A stretch of 59,337 nt of DNA from the NCBI GenBank assembly GCA_023430685.1, contig JAEYZH010000196.1:1-59337 (forward strand). The letters are read 5' to 3'. Below, piece after piece: positions 45,155 through 53,489 of the stretch (positions within the stretch are counted from its first letter, which is position 1; every line of letters starts with the position of its first letter). This stretch comes from Pseudomonadota bacterium. Lineage in GTDB: Bacteria; Pseudomonadota; Gammaproteobacteria; Xanthomonadales; Rhodanobacteraceae. A program made the position numbers and the translations under genes. Below the pieces are notes generated by a model, which saw nothing but the letters and a program-made list of their open reading frames with translations, did no database searches and was not told where the DNA came from.

Positions 45155-45793
45155 TCAATCACCGCGGATCGCTTGAAGCGTGCGCTTCTCCGCTTCAGCG
45201 ACCGCCTCGCGTAGATCTTGGTACCTCGGACCAGACGTGGGAACCGTTATGGGCTTCTTCTCGCCTTGTAGCCAGAGCTGCTGCTCGGCGAAATCTTCCC
45301 ACGATGCTGTGCGCAACACAAAGCTCGTGGAACCATCCACTGCCTCAAGGTGCAGAGGTGTTTCACCGGCACGGCGGGCCATCCGGTTGAGCTCGTCGAG
45401 CGATATTGACGAAGGATCAATTTCTCGAGCTGAAAATGCGATCGCCGCAAACGTTCGCTTGCGCTCGTGTGCTGGAAGGCTCAGGTCGTACACAGTGGCG
45501 AGGCCTGTGGTTAGGTCCACAACTGTGTAGAAATCCCCACCGTCTGCGGACCCGGACGCATTTCCCGCCAGCACTAGTGTCGACGCTTTCCCGTTCACGC
45601 TTTCTGAAGCAACCCGCACCCCGATGTCAGGAAGTGCGCTAGCAATGCGATCAACCCGCTGGGAAGTGGCCTCGACAGAGTTTTCTAGGCCTCCTAGAGA
45701 CCGCCCCGTGTCTACAGCATTCTGGACGAGATAGATGAGCAGTCCAAGAATCACCACGCCCACGAGAATCTGGACCCAGTCAACGAGCTTCAT
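45155..45793 (-). CDS. Orphan single-pass membrane protein of the islet, 212 residues
   Basis: One N-terminal transmembrane helix (W-V-Q-I-L-V-G-V-V-I-L-G-L-L-I-Y-L-V, about 6-24) then a probable coiled-coil (S-V-E-A-T-S-Q-R-V-D-R-I) and a soluble domain of about 140 residues ending in a helical E-A-V-A-E-A-E-K-R tail. No family recognised. Composition is less GC-rich than the chromosome around it. It follows the zinc-ribbon gene by 96 bases on the same strand. Confidence 0.65.
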   Translation of the reverse strand: MKLVDWVQILVGVVILGLLIYLVQNAVDTGRSLGGLENSVEATSQRVDRIASALPDIGVRVASESVNGKASTLVLAGNASGSADGGDFYTVVDLTTGLATVYDLSLPAHERKRTFAAIAFSAREIDPSSISLDELNRMARRAGETPLHLEAVDGSTSFVLRTASWEDFAEQQLWLQGEKKPITVPTSGPRYQDLREAVAEAEKRTLQAIRGD

Positions 45794-45889
45794 GGTCTTC
45801 CCCTGCTGATGCCCGACGCCGTGCTCAGCAGCGCCGGGCCACGGCTGGATGATACCTACGATGTCCGCGGCGTCCGATACAACATCAGG

Positions 45890-46150
45890 TTAGGTCTGCA
45901 TCGGCGCGACAATGGTTGCGGCGCAAGTGCTGCACCTCCAAATTTTGGCTTGGGCGACGACGCCGATTGGATGCACGGTTTGCTTGCCACAGGCGCCGCA
46001 CTCATAGCCTTTTCGCTTCTCACCAGCCGAAGGCTTATCGAACGCCGTCCATGAGACTGAGCCACACGACTTGTTGCCACAGTGGAGGGCCCCCTTCTCG
46101 TACCTGGCCTGGTTCTTTCCGCACTCGGGACACTTGTTTCCCTTTGCCAT
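45890..46150 (-). CDS. Small zinc-ribbon protein, 86 residues
   Basis: Four Cys pairs are visible: C-P-E-C and C-G-N-K-S-C, then C-G-A-C and C-S-T-C, enough for two zinc-ribbon knuckles. It starts M-A-K-G-N-K-C-P-E-C-G-K-N with GAGGGGAG just upstream. Such proteins often assist nucleic-acid enzymes but no specific family is evident. It is the first gene of the islet's minus-strand pair. Confidence 0.7.
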   Translation of the reverse strand: MAKGNKCPECGKNQARYEKGALHCGNKSCGSVSWTAFDKPSAGEKRKGYECGACGKQTVHPIGVVAQAKIWRCSTCAATIVAPMQT

Positions 46151-46420
46151 GGCAGCTCCCCTCTTGAATGTGGTCCAACACTTGAATTGAGCCGCGCCTG
46201 CCAAACGCGTCAGTCTAGATGAATGGTTAGCTAGCACCAGCTCCGGTTTGCTGTTCTGAAACTCTGGTCCTACGAAGAACCTCCTCCAACGACCAGTCAA
46301 TCTTGCGTCCAAGGTACTTTCACAATCGTTCAGCAATTCTGGCCGGCGGTCAAGAAGGTATTGCTGCCTGCATCAAGGGCTCTATTGGCCGCCCCTCAAC
46401 CCTCTTGCTTCGTGCAGCAC
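46151..46420. other. Islet sequence left of the IS3 element, no gene recognised
   Basis: 270 bases of mixed composition. Nothing conserved was recognised; it ends in GCAC, the left copy of the target duplication. Confidence 0.4.
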
Positions 46421-46470
46421 TGAACCGCCCCGGGATTCGTGGAGGCTCCAACTCTTGAGAGAATGGAGCC

Positions 46471-46794
46471 ATGACCAAGACCAAACAGTTTTCCCCTGAG
46501 GTGCGTGAGCGGGCCGTCCGGCTGGTGCAGGAGCACCGGGGCGAGTATCCCTCGTTGTGGGCGGCGGTCGAGTCGATCGCGCCGAAGATCGGCTGCGTGC
46601 CGCAGACGCTGCTGACGTGGGTGCAGCGGCAGGAGGTTGACGCCGGTGTCGGCGATGGCGTGACGACGGCAGATGCCAATCGGGTCAGGGAGCTGGAGCG
46701 CGAGAACAAGGAACTGCGCCGCGCCAACGAGATCCTGAAGCTGGCCAGTGCGTTTTTCGCCCAGGCGGAGCTCGACCGCCGGCTGAAGTCCTGA
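46471..46794 (+). CDS. IS3-family transposase OrfA
   Basis: 107 residues: a helix-turn-helix DNA-binding segment (F-S-P-E-V-R-E-R-A-V-R-L-V-Q-E-H) and a C-terminal leucine-zipper-like coiled coil (V-R-E-L-E-R-E-N-K-E-L-R-R-A-N-E-I-L-K). It binds the inverted repeats and, alone, regulates transposition. Its stop TGA overlaps the start region of orfB. Confidence 0.92.
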   Translation: MTKTKQFSPEVRERAVRLVQEHRGEYPSLWAAVESIAPKIGCVPQTLLTWVQRQEVDAGVGDGVTTADANRVRELERENKELRRANEILKLASAFFAQAELDRRLKS

Positions 46795-47702
46795 AGGCGT
46801 TCGTCGACACGCACCGGAGCACGTTCGGGGTCGAGCCGATCTGCAGAGCCTTGCAGATCGCTCCGTCCGGCTACCGGCGGCACGCGGCGCGACGACGCGA
46901 GCCTGAGCGGCGTCCGGCGAGAGCGAAGCGCGACGAGAGACTGGTGCCGGAGATCCAGCGGGTATGGCGAGCCAACCTGCAGGTCTACGGCGCGGACAAG
47001 GTGTGGCGACAGCTTGCCCGCGAAGGCTTCGAGGCAGCGCGTTGTACGGTCGAGCGCTTGATGCGCAAGCTGGGCATTCAAGGCGTGCGGCGTGGCAAGG
47101 TGGTGCGCACCACCCTCAGCGACAGCGCGGCGCCGTGCCCGCTGGACAAGGTCAATCGGCAGTTCCGCGCCGAGCGGCCGAACCAGTTGTGGGTGTCCGA
47201 CTTCACCTACGTCTCGACCTGGCAAGGCTGGCTGTACGTGGCCTTCGTCATCGATGTGTTCGCCCGCCGCATCGTCGGCTGGCGGGTCAGCGATTCGATG
47301 CGTACGGACTTCGTCCTCGATGCGCTCGAGCAGGCGCTTTATGCACGCCGGCCGGAGCGCGACGGCGCCCTGATTCACCATAGCGACCGCGGGTCCCAAT
47401 ACGTGTCCATTCGCTACAGCGAACGCCTCGCAGAAGCCGGCATCGAACCCTCCGTCGGAAGCCGCGGCGACAGCTACGACAATGCGCTCGCCGAGACCAT
47501 CAACGGACTCTACAAGGCCGAACTGATCCATCCCCGAGGACCATGGAAGACGAAGGCGGCCGTGGAACTGGCGACGCTGGAATGGGTGTCCTGGTTCAAC
47601 ACCCAGCGACTGCTCGCACCGATCGGCTATATCCCGCCCGCCGAAGCCGAGGCAAACTACTACCGGCAACTCGCTGAGTCGCGGGTTGCGGAGACGGCGT
47701 GA
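46791..47702 (+). CDS. IS3-family transposase OrfB (DDE catalytic part)
   Basis: The frame that starts as L-K-A-F-V-D-T-H-R-S overlaps the orfA stop and is -1 to orfA, so it is probably expressed as an OrfAB fusion by frameshifting near the T run at 46753-46757. The rve integrase core is visible: W-V-S-D-F-T-Y-V (first Asp), I-H-H-S-D-R-G-S-Q-Y (second Asp) and Y-D-N-A-L-A-E-T-I-N-G (Glu). The N-terminal HTH_21 segment has Y-G-A-D-K-V-W-R-Q-L. All three catalytic residues are present. Confidence 0.9.
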   Translation: MKAFVDTHRSTFGVEPICRALQIAPSGYRRHAARRREPERRPARAKRDERLVPEIQRVWRANLQVYGADKVWRQLAREGFEAARCTVERLMRKLGIQGVRRGKVVRTTLSDSAAPCPLDKVNRQFRAERPNQLWVSDFTYVSTWQGWLYVAFVIDVFARRIVGWRVSDSMRTDFVLDALEQALYARRPERDGALIHHSDRGSQYVSIRYSERLAEAGIEPSVGSRGDSYDNALAETINGLYKAELIHPRGPWKTKAAVELATLEWVSWFNTQRLLAPIGYIPPAEAEANYYRQLAESRVAETA

Positions 47703-47953
47703 CTTAAACCAAACAGCCTCCACGAAAGCCGGGGCGGTTCAGCACCGCGATTGCGGAGTGGTGCAAGTTGTCACTTCGACATGAGTGTGTAACCCGAGCA
47801 CGGACGGGATCCGCACGTCCGCTCGAATTCAGCGGCGTTGCTTGTGATTCCGGAGGATACCCACGCGTCCTGTGCGCTAAGCCAGATCCTGAGATCGACA
47901 TCGACACGTGCGGACGCGCGGCAGGCAGAGGAGCCGCCACGGCACCACCAGCT

Positions 47954-48403
47954 TCACATCCCTGCTTCGAACCCGTCTCCAAAGAGCTCCGGCACCACCC
48001 GAATCGACCCCATCATCCCCATCGAATAGTGGAAGTCGCAGAAGTACGGAAACTCGCCCCACTCGACCAACGTTCGTGACTCTTCCTCCCCACTCGTGAT
48101 CGACCCGATCGGGCTGTCCGGGTCGATCGTCGCGACGCCGCCGCTGACGAGGCCGCCGTAGAGCTGATGCGAGCCGAAGTTCGGCACGGCACGGAACACG
48201 ATGGTGGTGCCTTCGCTCACGGTGGCGCAGCGGGGGCGGTAGCGGTGCGGTTGCAGCGGGATGTCGTTGGCGACGATCAGCACGGCTTCGCCGCGGTAGT
48301 CGATGAAGTCGGCGTCGAGGCAGTTGTTGAGCGCTTGGGCCTCGCCCGCGCAGAGGCCGGCGATCGCGAGCAGGATGCCGCCGATCGGATTCGCGGGCCT
48401 CAT
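47954..48403 (-). CDS. Exported cupredoxin-like copper protein
   Basis: 149 residues. A signal peptide (G-I-L-L-A-I-A-G-L-C-A-G-E-A-Q-A) precedes one small domain with type 1 copper ligands in plastocyanin order: His in F-G-S-H-Q, then Cys, His and Met in Y-F-C-D-F-H-Y-S-M-G. The protein ends in E-L-F-G-D-G-F-E-A-G-M, carrying the [IL]-F-x-[DNS]-G-F-[DE] motif. It is an electron carrier or copper carrier in the periplasm or outside the cell. It is divergent from the DUF1800 gene by about 90 bases. Confidence 0.85.
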   Translation of the reverse strand: MRPANPIGGILLAIAGLCAGEAQALNNCLDADFIDYRGEAVLIVANDIPLQPHRYRPRCATVSEGTTIVFRAVPNFGSHQLYGGLVSGGVATIDPDSPIGSITSGEEESRTLVEWGEFPYFCDFHYSMGMMGSIRVVPELFGDGFEAGM

Positions 48404-48496
48404 GGGTTCATCCTGTGACTCGCCTCACAATGGCGCAATTGCCGCACGACTAGTGTCGCCGCACGCCCCGCCGTGGTCAAAGCCAGGGAGATTTCC

Positions 48497-50218
48497 ATGC
48501 GGATCGCTCTACCGCGCTGCGTGCTCGCCGCCGCGCTGACCTGCCTCGCGCCCGTCGCGATCGCAGGCAACCACCTGTTCGATTCCGGATTCGACGATGC
48601 GTCCGAAGGCCCGCATTCCGATGCGGCCGCGGCACGCTTCCTGACCCAGGCCACGTTCGGCCCGAGCCTCGCCGAGATCGATCGCCTGCGCGCGCTCGGT
48701 TACCACGCCTGGCTCGACGAACAGTTCGCGTTGCCGCCGAGCCACCACCGTCCGTATCTCGAGGACCTCGCGGCGCAGGGCTCGGACATCTATCACAACC
48801 ATCGCCACGAAGTGTGGTGGCTGCGCGCGATCACCGGTCCCGACCAATTGCGCCAGCGCGTCGCGTTCGCGCTCAGCGAACTCTTGGTCGTGTCGGATCA
48901 AGGCGGCGGCATCGAGGGTTACCCGATTGCGCTCGCGAACTACCAGGACCTGCTGGTCGACCAGGCGTTCGGCAACTACCGCGACCTGCTCGAGCAGGTG
49001 ACCTTGAGCCCGGTCATGGGCCATTACCTCTCGATGTTCAAGAACAGGAAGCCCGATCCGGAGCAGAACATCCGCCCCGACGAGAACTACGCGCGCGAGA
49101 TCATGCAGCTGTTCTCGATCGGCCTCGTGCAGCTCAATCCCGACGGCACGCCGGTGCTCGCGGGCGGGCAGCCAGTGCCGACCTACACGCAGGACACGAT
49201 CCGCGGCTTCGCGCACGTGTTCACGGGCTGGAACTTCGCGAACTGTCCGCGCACGGACGGCGGCCAGTGGTGGGAATGGGAATGGTGTCCGTCGGGGCCG
49301 GTCGACTGGCCCGAACCCGGCTGGGATGCGTACTGGCTCGTTCCGATGGAGCCGTGGCAGCAGTACCACGCAAGCGAAGACAACAAGCAGTTGCTCGTCT
49401 ATCCGGGCGTCACGCTGCCTGGCGGCGTGTTGCCCGCGGGCGGTACCGCCGAGAGCAACCTCGACGCGGCACTCGACAACATCTTCCGCCATCCGAACGT
49501 CGGCCCGTTCGTCGCGCGCCATCTGATCAAGCGCCTCGTCACCAGCAACCCGAGCCCGGCCTATGTCGGGCGCGTCGCGGCGGTATTCGCGAACAACGGC
49601 ATCGGCGTGCGCGGCGACCTCGGCGCGACGGTCGAGGCGATCCTGCTGGATCCCGAGGCGCGCACCCTGCCCTCGCTCGCGAGCAACCAGGGCAAGCTGC
49701 GCGAACCGCTGCTGCGGCTGTCGCACCTGTGGCGCGCGCTCGACGGCCGCGCCGACGACGGACGCTACCGCGAGTGGTGGAACTCGTGGCTCGGCCAGAA
49801 TCCGCTGAGCTCGCCGACCGTGTTCAACTTCTTCCTGCCCGACTACCGCCCGCCTGGCGAACTCTCGACGCTCGGCCTCGACGCGCCGGAATTCCAGATC
49901 ACCACCGACACCACGATCGCGAGCGTCGCGAACGGCCTCGGCGCAAAGGTGTACTGGGCCTGGCGCGGTCCCGGGCACGATCCGGAGGAAATCCTCGTCG
50001 ACCTCGAACCCGAGCTCGCCTACGCGGCCGATCCCGTTCGCCTCGTCGACCGCTACGACCTCCTGTTCATGAACCGCACGATGTCGACGCACATGTTCGA
50101 CACGCTGGTCGACTACCTCGGCAGCCGTCCGGACGACGACGACGACGACCTGCGCGGACGCGTGCAGGACGCGGTGTGGCTGATCCAGAGTTCCCCCGAA
50201 TACGCGATCGAACGGTGA
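48497..50218 (+). CDS. Exported DUF1800 family protein
   Basis: 573 residues. The signal peptide ends near V-A-I-A-G; straight after it comes H-L-F-D-S-G-F-D-D. The DUF1800 domain then follows with its typical start F-L-T-Q-A-T-F-G-P and later W-W-L-R-A-I-T-G, R-E-I-M-Q-L-F-S-I-G-L, F-T-G-W-N and R-H-L-I-K-R-L-V-T-S-N-P. The family's biochemical role is not established. The start has AGGGAGA at good spacing. The DUF1501 gene begins 5 bases after its stop, the usual partner arrangement. Confidence 0.9.
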   Translation: MRIALPRCVLAAALTCLAPVAIAGNHLFDSGFDDASEGPHSDAAAARFLTQATFGPSLAEIDRLRALGYHAWLDEQFALPPSHHRPYLEDLAAQGSDIYHNHRHEVWWLRAITGPDQLRQRVAFALSELLVVSDQGGGIEGYPIALANYQDLLVDQAFGNYRDLLEQVTLSPVMGHYLSMFKNRKPDPEQNIRPDENYAREIMQLFSIGLVQLNPDGTPVLAGGQPVPTYTQDTIRGFAHVFTGWNFANCPRTDGGQWWEWEWCPSGPVDWPEPGWDAYWLVPMEPWQQYHASEDNKQLLVYPGVTLPGGVLPAGGTAESNLDAALDNIFRHPNVGPFVARHLIKRLVTSNPSPAYVGRVAAVFANNGIGVRGDLGATVEAILLDPEARTLPSLASNQGKLREPLLRLSHLWRALDGRADDGRYREWWNSWLGQNPLSSPTVFNFFLPDYRPPGELSTLGLDAPEFQITTDTTIASVANGLGAKVYWAWRGPGHDPEEILVDLEPELAYAADPVRLVDRYDLLFMNRTMSTHMFDTLVDYLGSRPDDDDDDLRGRVQDAVWLIQSSPEYAIER

Positions 50219-50222
50219 CGCC

Positions 50223-51602
50223 ATGAAAAGACGCGACTTCATCCAGCGTGCCCTGTGCGCCACCGCGGGCTCCGCGATGTTCACGAGCTTCGCGGGCAAG
50301 CTTTCGATCGCGCACGCCGCGACGAAATCCAGCCGCATCCTGCTCGGCAACGACTACCGCGCGCTCGTCTGCGTGTACCTCTACGGCGGCAACGACGCGT
50401 TCAACATGCTCGCGCCGATCAGCGGCGCCGCGCGCGCGGCCTACGACACCGCGCGCGGCGAACTCGCGATCCCGGCCGCGGAGCTGCTGTCGCTGAATCC
50501 CTCGGTCGCGCCGAGCGACGGTTCGCAGTACGGCTTCTCGCCCGCGATGCCGCAATTGCGCGCGCTGTTCAACCAGGGCACGGGTTCGCCGCTCGCGATC
50601 GCCTCGAACGTCGGGCCGCTGCTCTACCCGATCACCAAGGCCGAGTACGAGGCGGGCACGGTGCCGGTGCCGGCGCAACTGTTCTCGCACAGCGACCAGA
50701 CCGTGACCTGGCAGCGCCCGAACGCCGACGCGAACACGCGCCGCGGCTGGGGCGGCCGGCTTGCCGACATGTTCCACGAGACCAATCCGAACGCGCAGCT
50801 CTCGATGAACATCTCGATCGACGGCGAGAACGTGTTCCAGGCCGGCGACGAGGTCGTTCCCTACTTCGTCGGACAGAACGGCGCCGAGGGCGTCTGGTTC
50901 GTCGACGACTGGCCGCCGGGCCGGCGCGAGGCGTTCCTCGCATTGCGCGACGCGACGCACGGCAACGCGCTGCAGCGGCAATACGCGGCGATCATGCGGC
51001 GCTCGATGGACAACGAGGTCATGATCAACGAGGCGCTCGACGGCGAACCGGCGCTCGCGACGGTGTTCCCTGACACCCATCTCGGCCGCCAGCTGCGCAT
51101 GGTCGCGCGGCTCATCCACGTGCGCAGTCCGCTGCAGATGCAGCGCCAGATCTTCTTCGTCGGCCTCGGCGGTTTCGACACGCACGACAACCAGCTCGTC
51201 GACCACGCCGCACAGCTCGGCGAACTCGACGGCGCGCTCGCGGCGTTCCACGCGGCGACGTCGGAAATGGGCGTCGCCGATGCGGTCACGAGCTTCACCG
51301 CCTCCGAGTTCGGGCGCACCTCGAGCATCAACGGCGACGGCACCGACCACGGCTGGGGCAGCCACCACCTGATCCTCGGCGGCGCGGTCAACGGACGGCG
51401 CATCTACGGCGCGATGCCGAACCTCGCGGTCGAAGGCCCGGACGACGCGGGCTGGGGCCAGATCATCCCGAAGATTGCGGTCGACCAGTACGCCGCGACG
51501 ATCGCACGCTGGTACGGCGTGCCGCCCGGCGAGATGTCGACGGTGTTCCCGAACATCGGTCGCTTCGGCACCGCCGACCTCGGCTTCCTCGCCGCGAGCT
51601 GA
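50223..51602 (+). CDS. Tat-exported DUF1501 family protein
   Basis: 459 residues. A twin-Arg signal, K-R-R-D-F-I-Q-R-A-L, leads the DUF1501 domain: V-C-V-Y-L-Y-G-G-N-D-A-F-N near the start, G-G-F-D-T-H-D-N-Q in the middle and S-E-F-G-R-T ... D-H-G-W-G-S-H-H late. The last motifs resemble the metal sites of sulfatase/alkaline phosphatase folds. The partner DUF1800 gene is directly upstream. Folding with a cofactor before export is implied by the Tat signal. Confidence 0.92.
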   Translation: MKRRDFIQRALCATAGSAMFTSFAGKLSIAHAATKSSRILLGNDYRALVCVYLYGGNDAFNMLAPISGAARAAYDTARGELAIPAAELLSLNPSVAPSDGSQYGFSPAMPQLRALFNQGTGSPLAIASNVGPLLYPITKAEYEAGTVPVPAQLFSHSDQTVTWQRPNADANTRRGWGGRLADMFHETNPNAQLSMNISIDGENVFQAGDEVVPYFVGQNGAEGVWFVDDWPPGRREAFLALRDATHGNALQRQYAAIMRRSMDNEVMINEALDGEPALATVFPDTHLGRQLRMVARLIHVRSPLQMQRQIFFVGLGGFDTHDNQLVDHAAQLGELDGALAAFHAATSEMGVADAVTSFTASEFGRTSSINGDGTDHGWGSHHLILGGAVNGRRIYGAMPNLAVEGPDDAGWGQIIPKIAVDQYAATIARWYGVPPGEMSTVFPNIGRFGTADLGFLAAS

Positions 51603-51611
51603 GGGCCGATC

Positions 51612-51822
51612 GCGCAGGAAACCGGTTGCGCGCGGGCAGCCGAATCAGCGCGATCGCGCACAGGGTGCGCTCCTACGCGAACCGGTGCTGTAGGAGCCCA
51701 CCCTGTGGGCGATCCATGCAGCAAACCGGTTGCGCGCGTGCATTCGCATTGGCGCGAATCGCGCACAGGGTGCGCTCCTACGCGAACCGCCGTGCAGGAG
51801 CCCACCCTGTGGGCGATCCGCC
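51612..51822. repeat. REP family A: one full unit and two partial units
   Basis: A right arm (GCGCAC type) ends at 51676, a full unit spans 51690-51781 (left GCCCAC, right GCGCAC) and a lone left arm (GCCCAC type, GCAGG head) lies at 51794-51822. The set fills the gap between convergent DUF1501 and P-domain genes. Confidence 0.88.
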
Positions 51823-51836
51823 GATGCTCCCCGGCG

Positions 51837-53405
51837 CTAATGCGATCGCGTATTCGCGACCGGGTAATCGCCGTTCTGGCCGAAGTTGACCTCGAACGGC
51901 GTGGCGGTATCGCTGCTCGGCCGCACGTGGAACTTCGTCTGCGTCGGATCCGCGTTCGGGCGCCAGACCGCGTAGTCGTCGTACCCGTCCCCGTCGTAAT
52001 CGCCCGACAGCGGGAAATCCGTCGCCGACACACCGAAGTTCACCGGCGTGGTCGCGGTGCCCGTATCGGAATCACGCGAGGTCCAGACGATGTTGCCGCC
52101 GCTGCCGCGGATCACCGTGATGTCGGCCTGTGCGTTGCCGACATGGTTGCCGCTCACGATCACGTCCGTCGGCTTCCCGAAGATGAACGTGTCGACGATC
52201 GCGCCGTTCGTTCCCGTGTGGACGTTGAACTCTGCATTCTCGGGGTCCAGGTACCGCTGCATCGCGACGTCCGCGATGCCGTCACCGGTGAGGTCGAGTC
52301 CGCCCGAAGAGAACTGCCCGTTCTCGCCCGTCGCGAGGATGCGGTCGGCGCCTGTCGAGCTCAGGCGTATCAGCGTGAATGACGGGTCGTTCAACATCGC
52401 GCCACCGCGGAACAGAGCGAGATCGGTGATGCCGTCCGCATCGTAGTCCCCGGGCTGCGGCGCATCGCCGGTCTGCCCGTAGTCGAATTCCAGCGGCGGA
52501 TCGCCAGGCCGCGAGGAGCGCAGCACCTTGAAGCGACCCGGCGTGCCCGAGCGCCACACGGCCGGATCCCAGACACCATCGCCATCGAAGTCTCCGCCGA
52601 CGAAGTAGTCGGTGGAAATACCGAACTCGTAGCTGCGCTCGAACCCGTTCGGCGTGCCGTCGTTGTCGCGGATGTACCACGTCACCGCGCCGCCCGGTCC
52701 GCCGCCGGTGTTGCGCACCACCACGTAGCTCGTGCGGTTGCTGCCGGTGTAGTCGAATTGCGCGCGCACGCAGGAACCGCGGAGGTTCTCGTCGAAGCCA
52801 TTGCCGAACAGGCCGTCGTCGATGTCGAGCACGGTCAACTTCGCCGCGGAAACGGTTCCGTCATCGCCCGACTGCAGGTCGGCGACGTGCAGGGTCCAGA
52901 TGCCATTGACCTCCGCCGTCGAGAGCGTGGAGAACGCATCCCGCAAGGAAAGCGCGCACCCGCCGGTCTTGATCGAGGGGGAACCCGCGGTACTCGCGCG
53001 GTAGCTTCCCGGCGCGATCACGCCGCCGGCCGCTGCGGCAGTGGCTTCCCAGAAATCGTTCTGGAAACGGTCGCCGAAGCGATAGGTCCCCGAGAGATCG
53101 CTGCTCCCGCCGGACGAGGCATAACCGACGCGCCCGAACACCATGCGCCGCGCCGCGCCCGACGGCGCGATCAGCTCGACCTGCAGGTCACGCGCGTACG
53201 AATGCGTCAGCGTCAGCGAAACGCTGATGTCGACGAGCGGCGTGACCACGCCGTTCACCGCGAACGCGATGTCGCGTCCCGCCGGATTGTCGTCGGGTAT
53301 GGGACCGACGTTGCCGCCGACGAAGTCGGCGGCCGAAACCGCCGGAGTGAGAAGCGCGAGGACAAAAGGCAGGGCGGCACGGATTCGACGACCGGACAGG
53401 TTCAC
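51837..53405 (-). CDS. Exported protein with P-domain and FG-GAP-like repeats
   Basis: 522 residues. The signal peptide ends near V-S-A-A-D. Residues about 30-185 match the proprotein convertase P-domain: I-S-V-S-L-T-L-T-H-S-Y-A-R-D-L-Q-V-E-L-I-A-P-S-G and G-I-W-T-L-H-V-A-D. Then D-D-G-L-F-G-N-G-F-D-E separates it from a region of about 300 residues with repeated G-D-F-D-G-D-G/G-D-Y-D-A-D-G Ca-binding loops, typical of FG-GAP/VCBS repeats. There is no protease domain. Start chosen is GTG at 53405 with GGGGAG upstream. Adhesion or binding is plausible but unproven. Confidence 0.82.
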   Translation of the reverse strand: MNLSGRRIRAALPFVLALLTPAVSAADFVGGNVGPIPDDNPAGRDIAFAVNGVVTPLVDISVSLTLTHSYARDLQVELIAPSGAARRMVFGRVGYASSGGSSDLSGTYRFGDRFQNDFWEATAAAAGGVIAPGSYRASTAGSPSIKTGGCALSLRDAFSTLSTAEVNGIWTLHVADLQSGDDGTVSAAKLTVLDIDDGLFGNGFDENLRGSCVRAQFDYTGSNRTSYVVVRNTGGGPGGAVTWYIRDNDGTPNGFERSYEFGISTDYFVGGDFDGDGVWDPAVWRSGTPGRFKVLRSSRPGDPPLEFDYGQTGDAPQPGDYDADGITDLALFRGGAMLNDPSFTLIRLSSTGADRILATGENGQFSSGGLDLTGDGIADVAMQRYLDPENAEFNVHTGTNGAIVDTFIFGKPTDVIVSGNHVGNAQADITVIRGSGGNIVWTSRDSDTGTATTPVNFGVSATDFPLSGDYDGDGYDDYAVWRPNADPTQTKFHVRPSSDTATPFEVNFGQNGDYPVANTRSH

Positions 53406-53489
53406 TTTGATCCACTCCCCATGGATGCGAAAACCGCGATGTGCGACGCGCGCGAAGCCTACCACCGCCAGCGTGGAACGCCGGGGGTG

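Larger units (their letters stand above)
46417..47745 (+). mobile_element. Complete IS3-family insertion sequence with 4-bp target duplication
   Basis: The element spans 46421-47741 (1321 bases). Its ends are inverted repeats that begin TGAACCGCCCCGG and continue TTCGTGGAGGCT after two mismatches. Directly outside lie GCAC (46417-46420) and GCAC (47742-47745), a 4-base target duplication. It encodes orfA and orfB in the -1 relation usual for IS3. Intact ends, intact ORFs and a perfect duplication suggest a recent, possibly active insertion. Confidence 0.93.

Noticed and set aside
44961..45158. 65-codon minus-strand gene in the islet
   Set aside because: It has a plausible W-H-A-I-F-A-E-H-D-L stretch but no start context or family match; kept only as a note in the gap entry.
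46350..47723. Minus-strand frame of 457 codons across the IS element
   Set aside because: Antisense to orfA/orfB, which have all transposase motifs.
47704..47982. 92-codon minus-strand frame right of the IS element
   Set aside because: It runs across the IS end and the target duplication, so it is not an ancestral gene.
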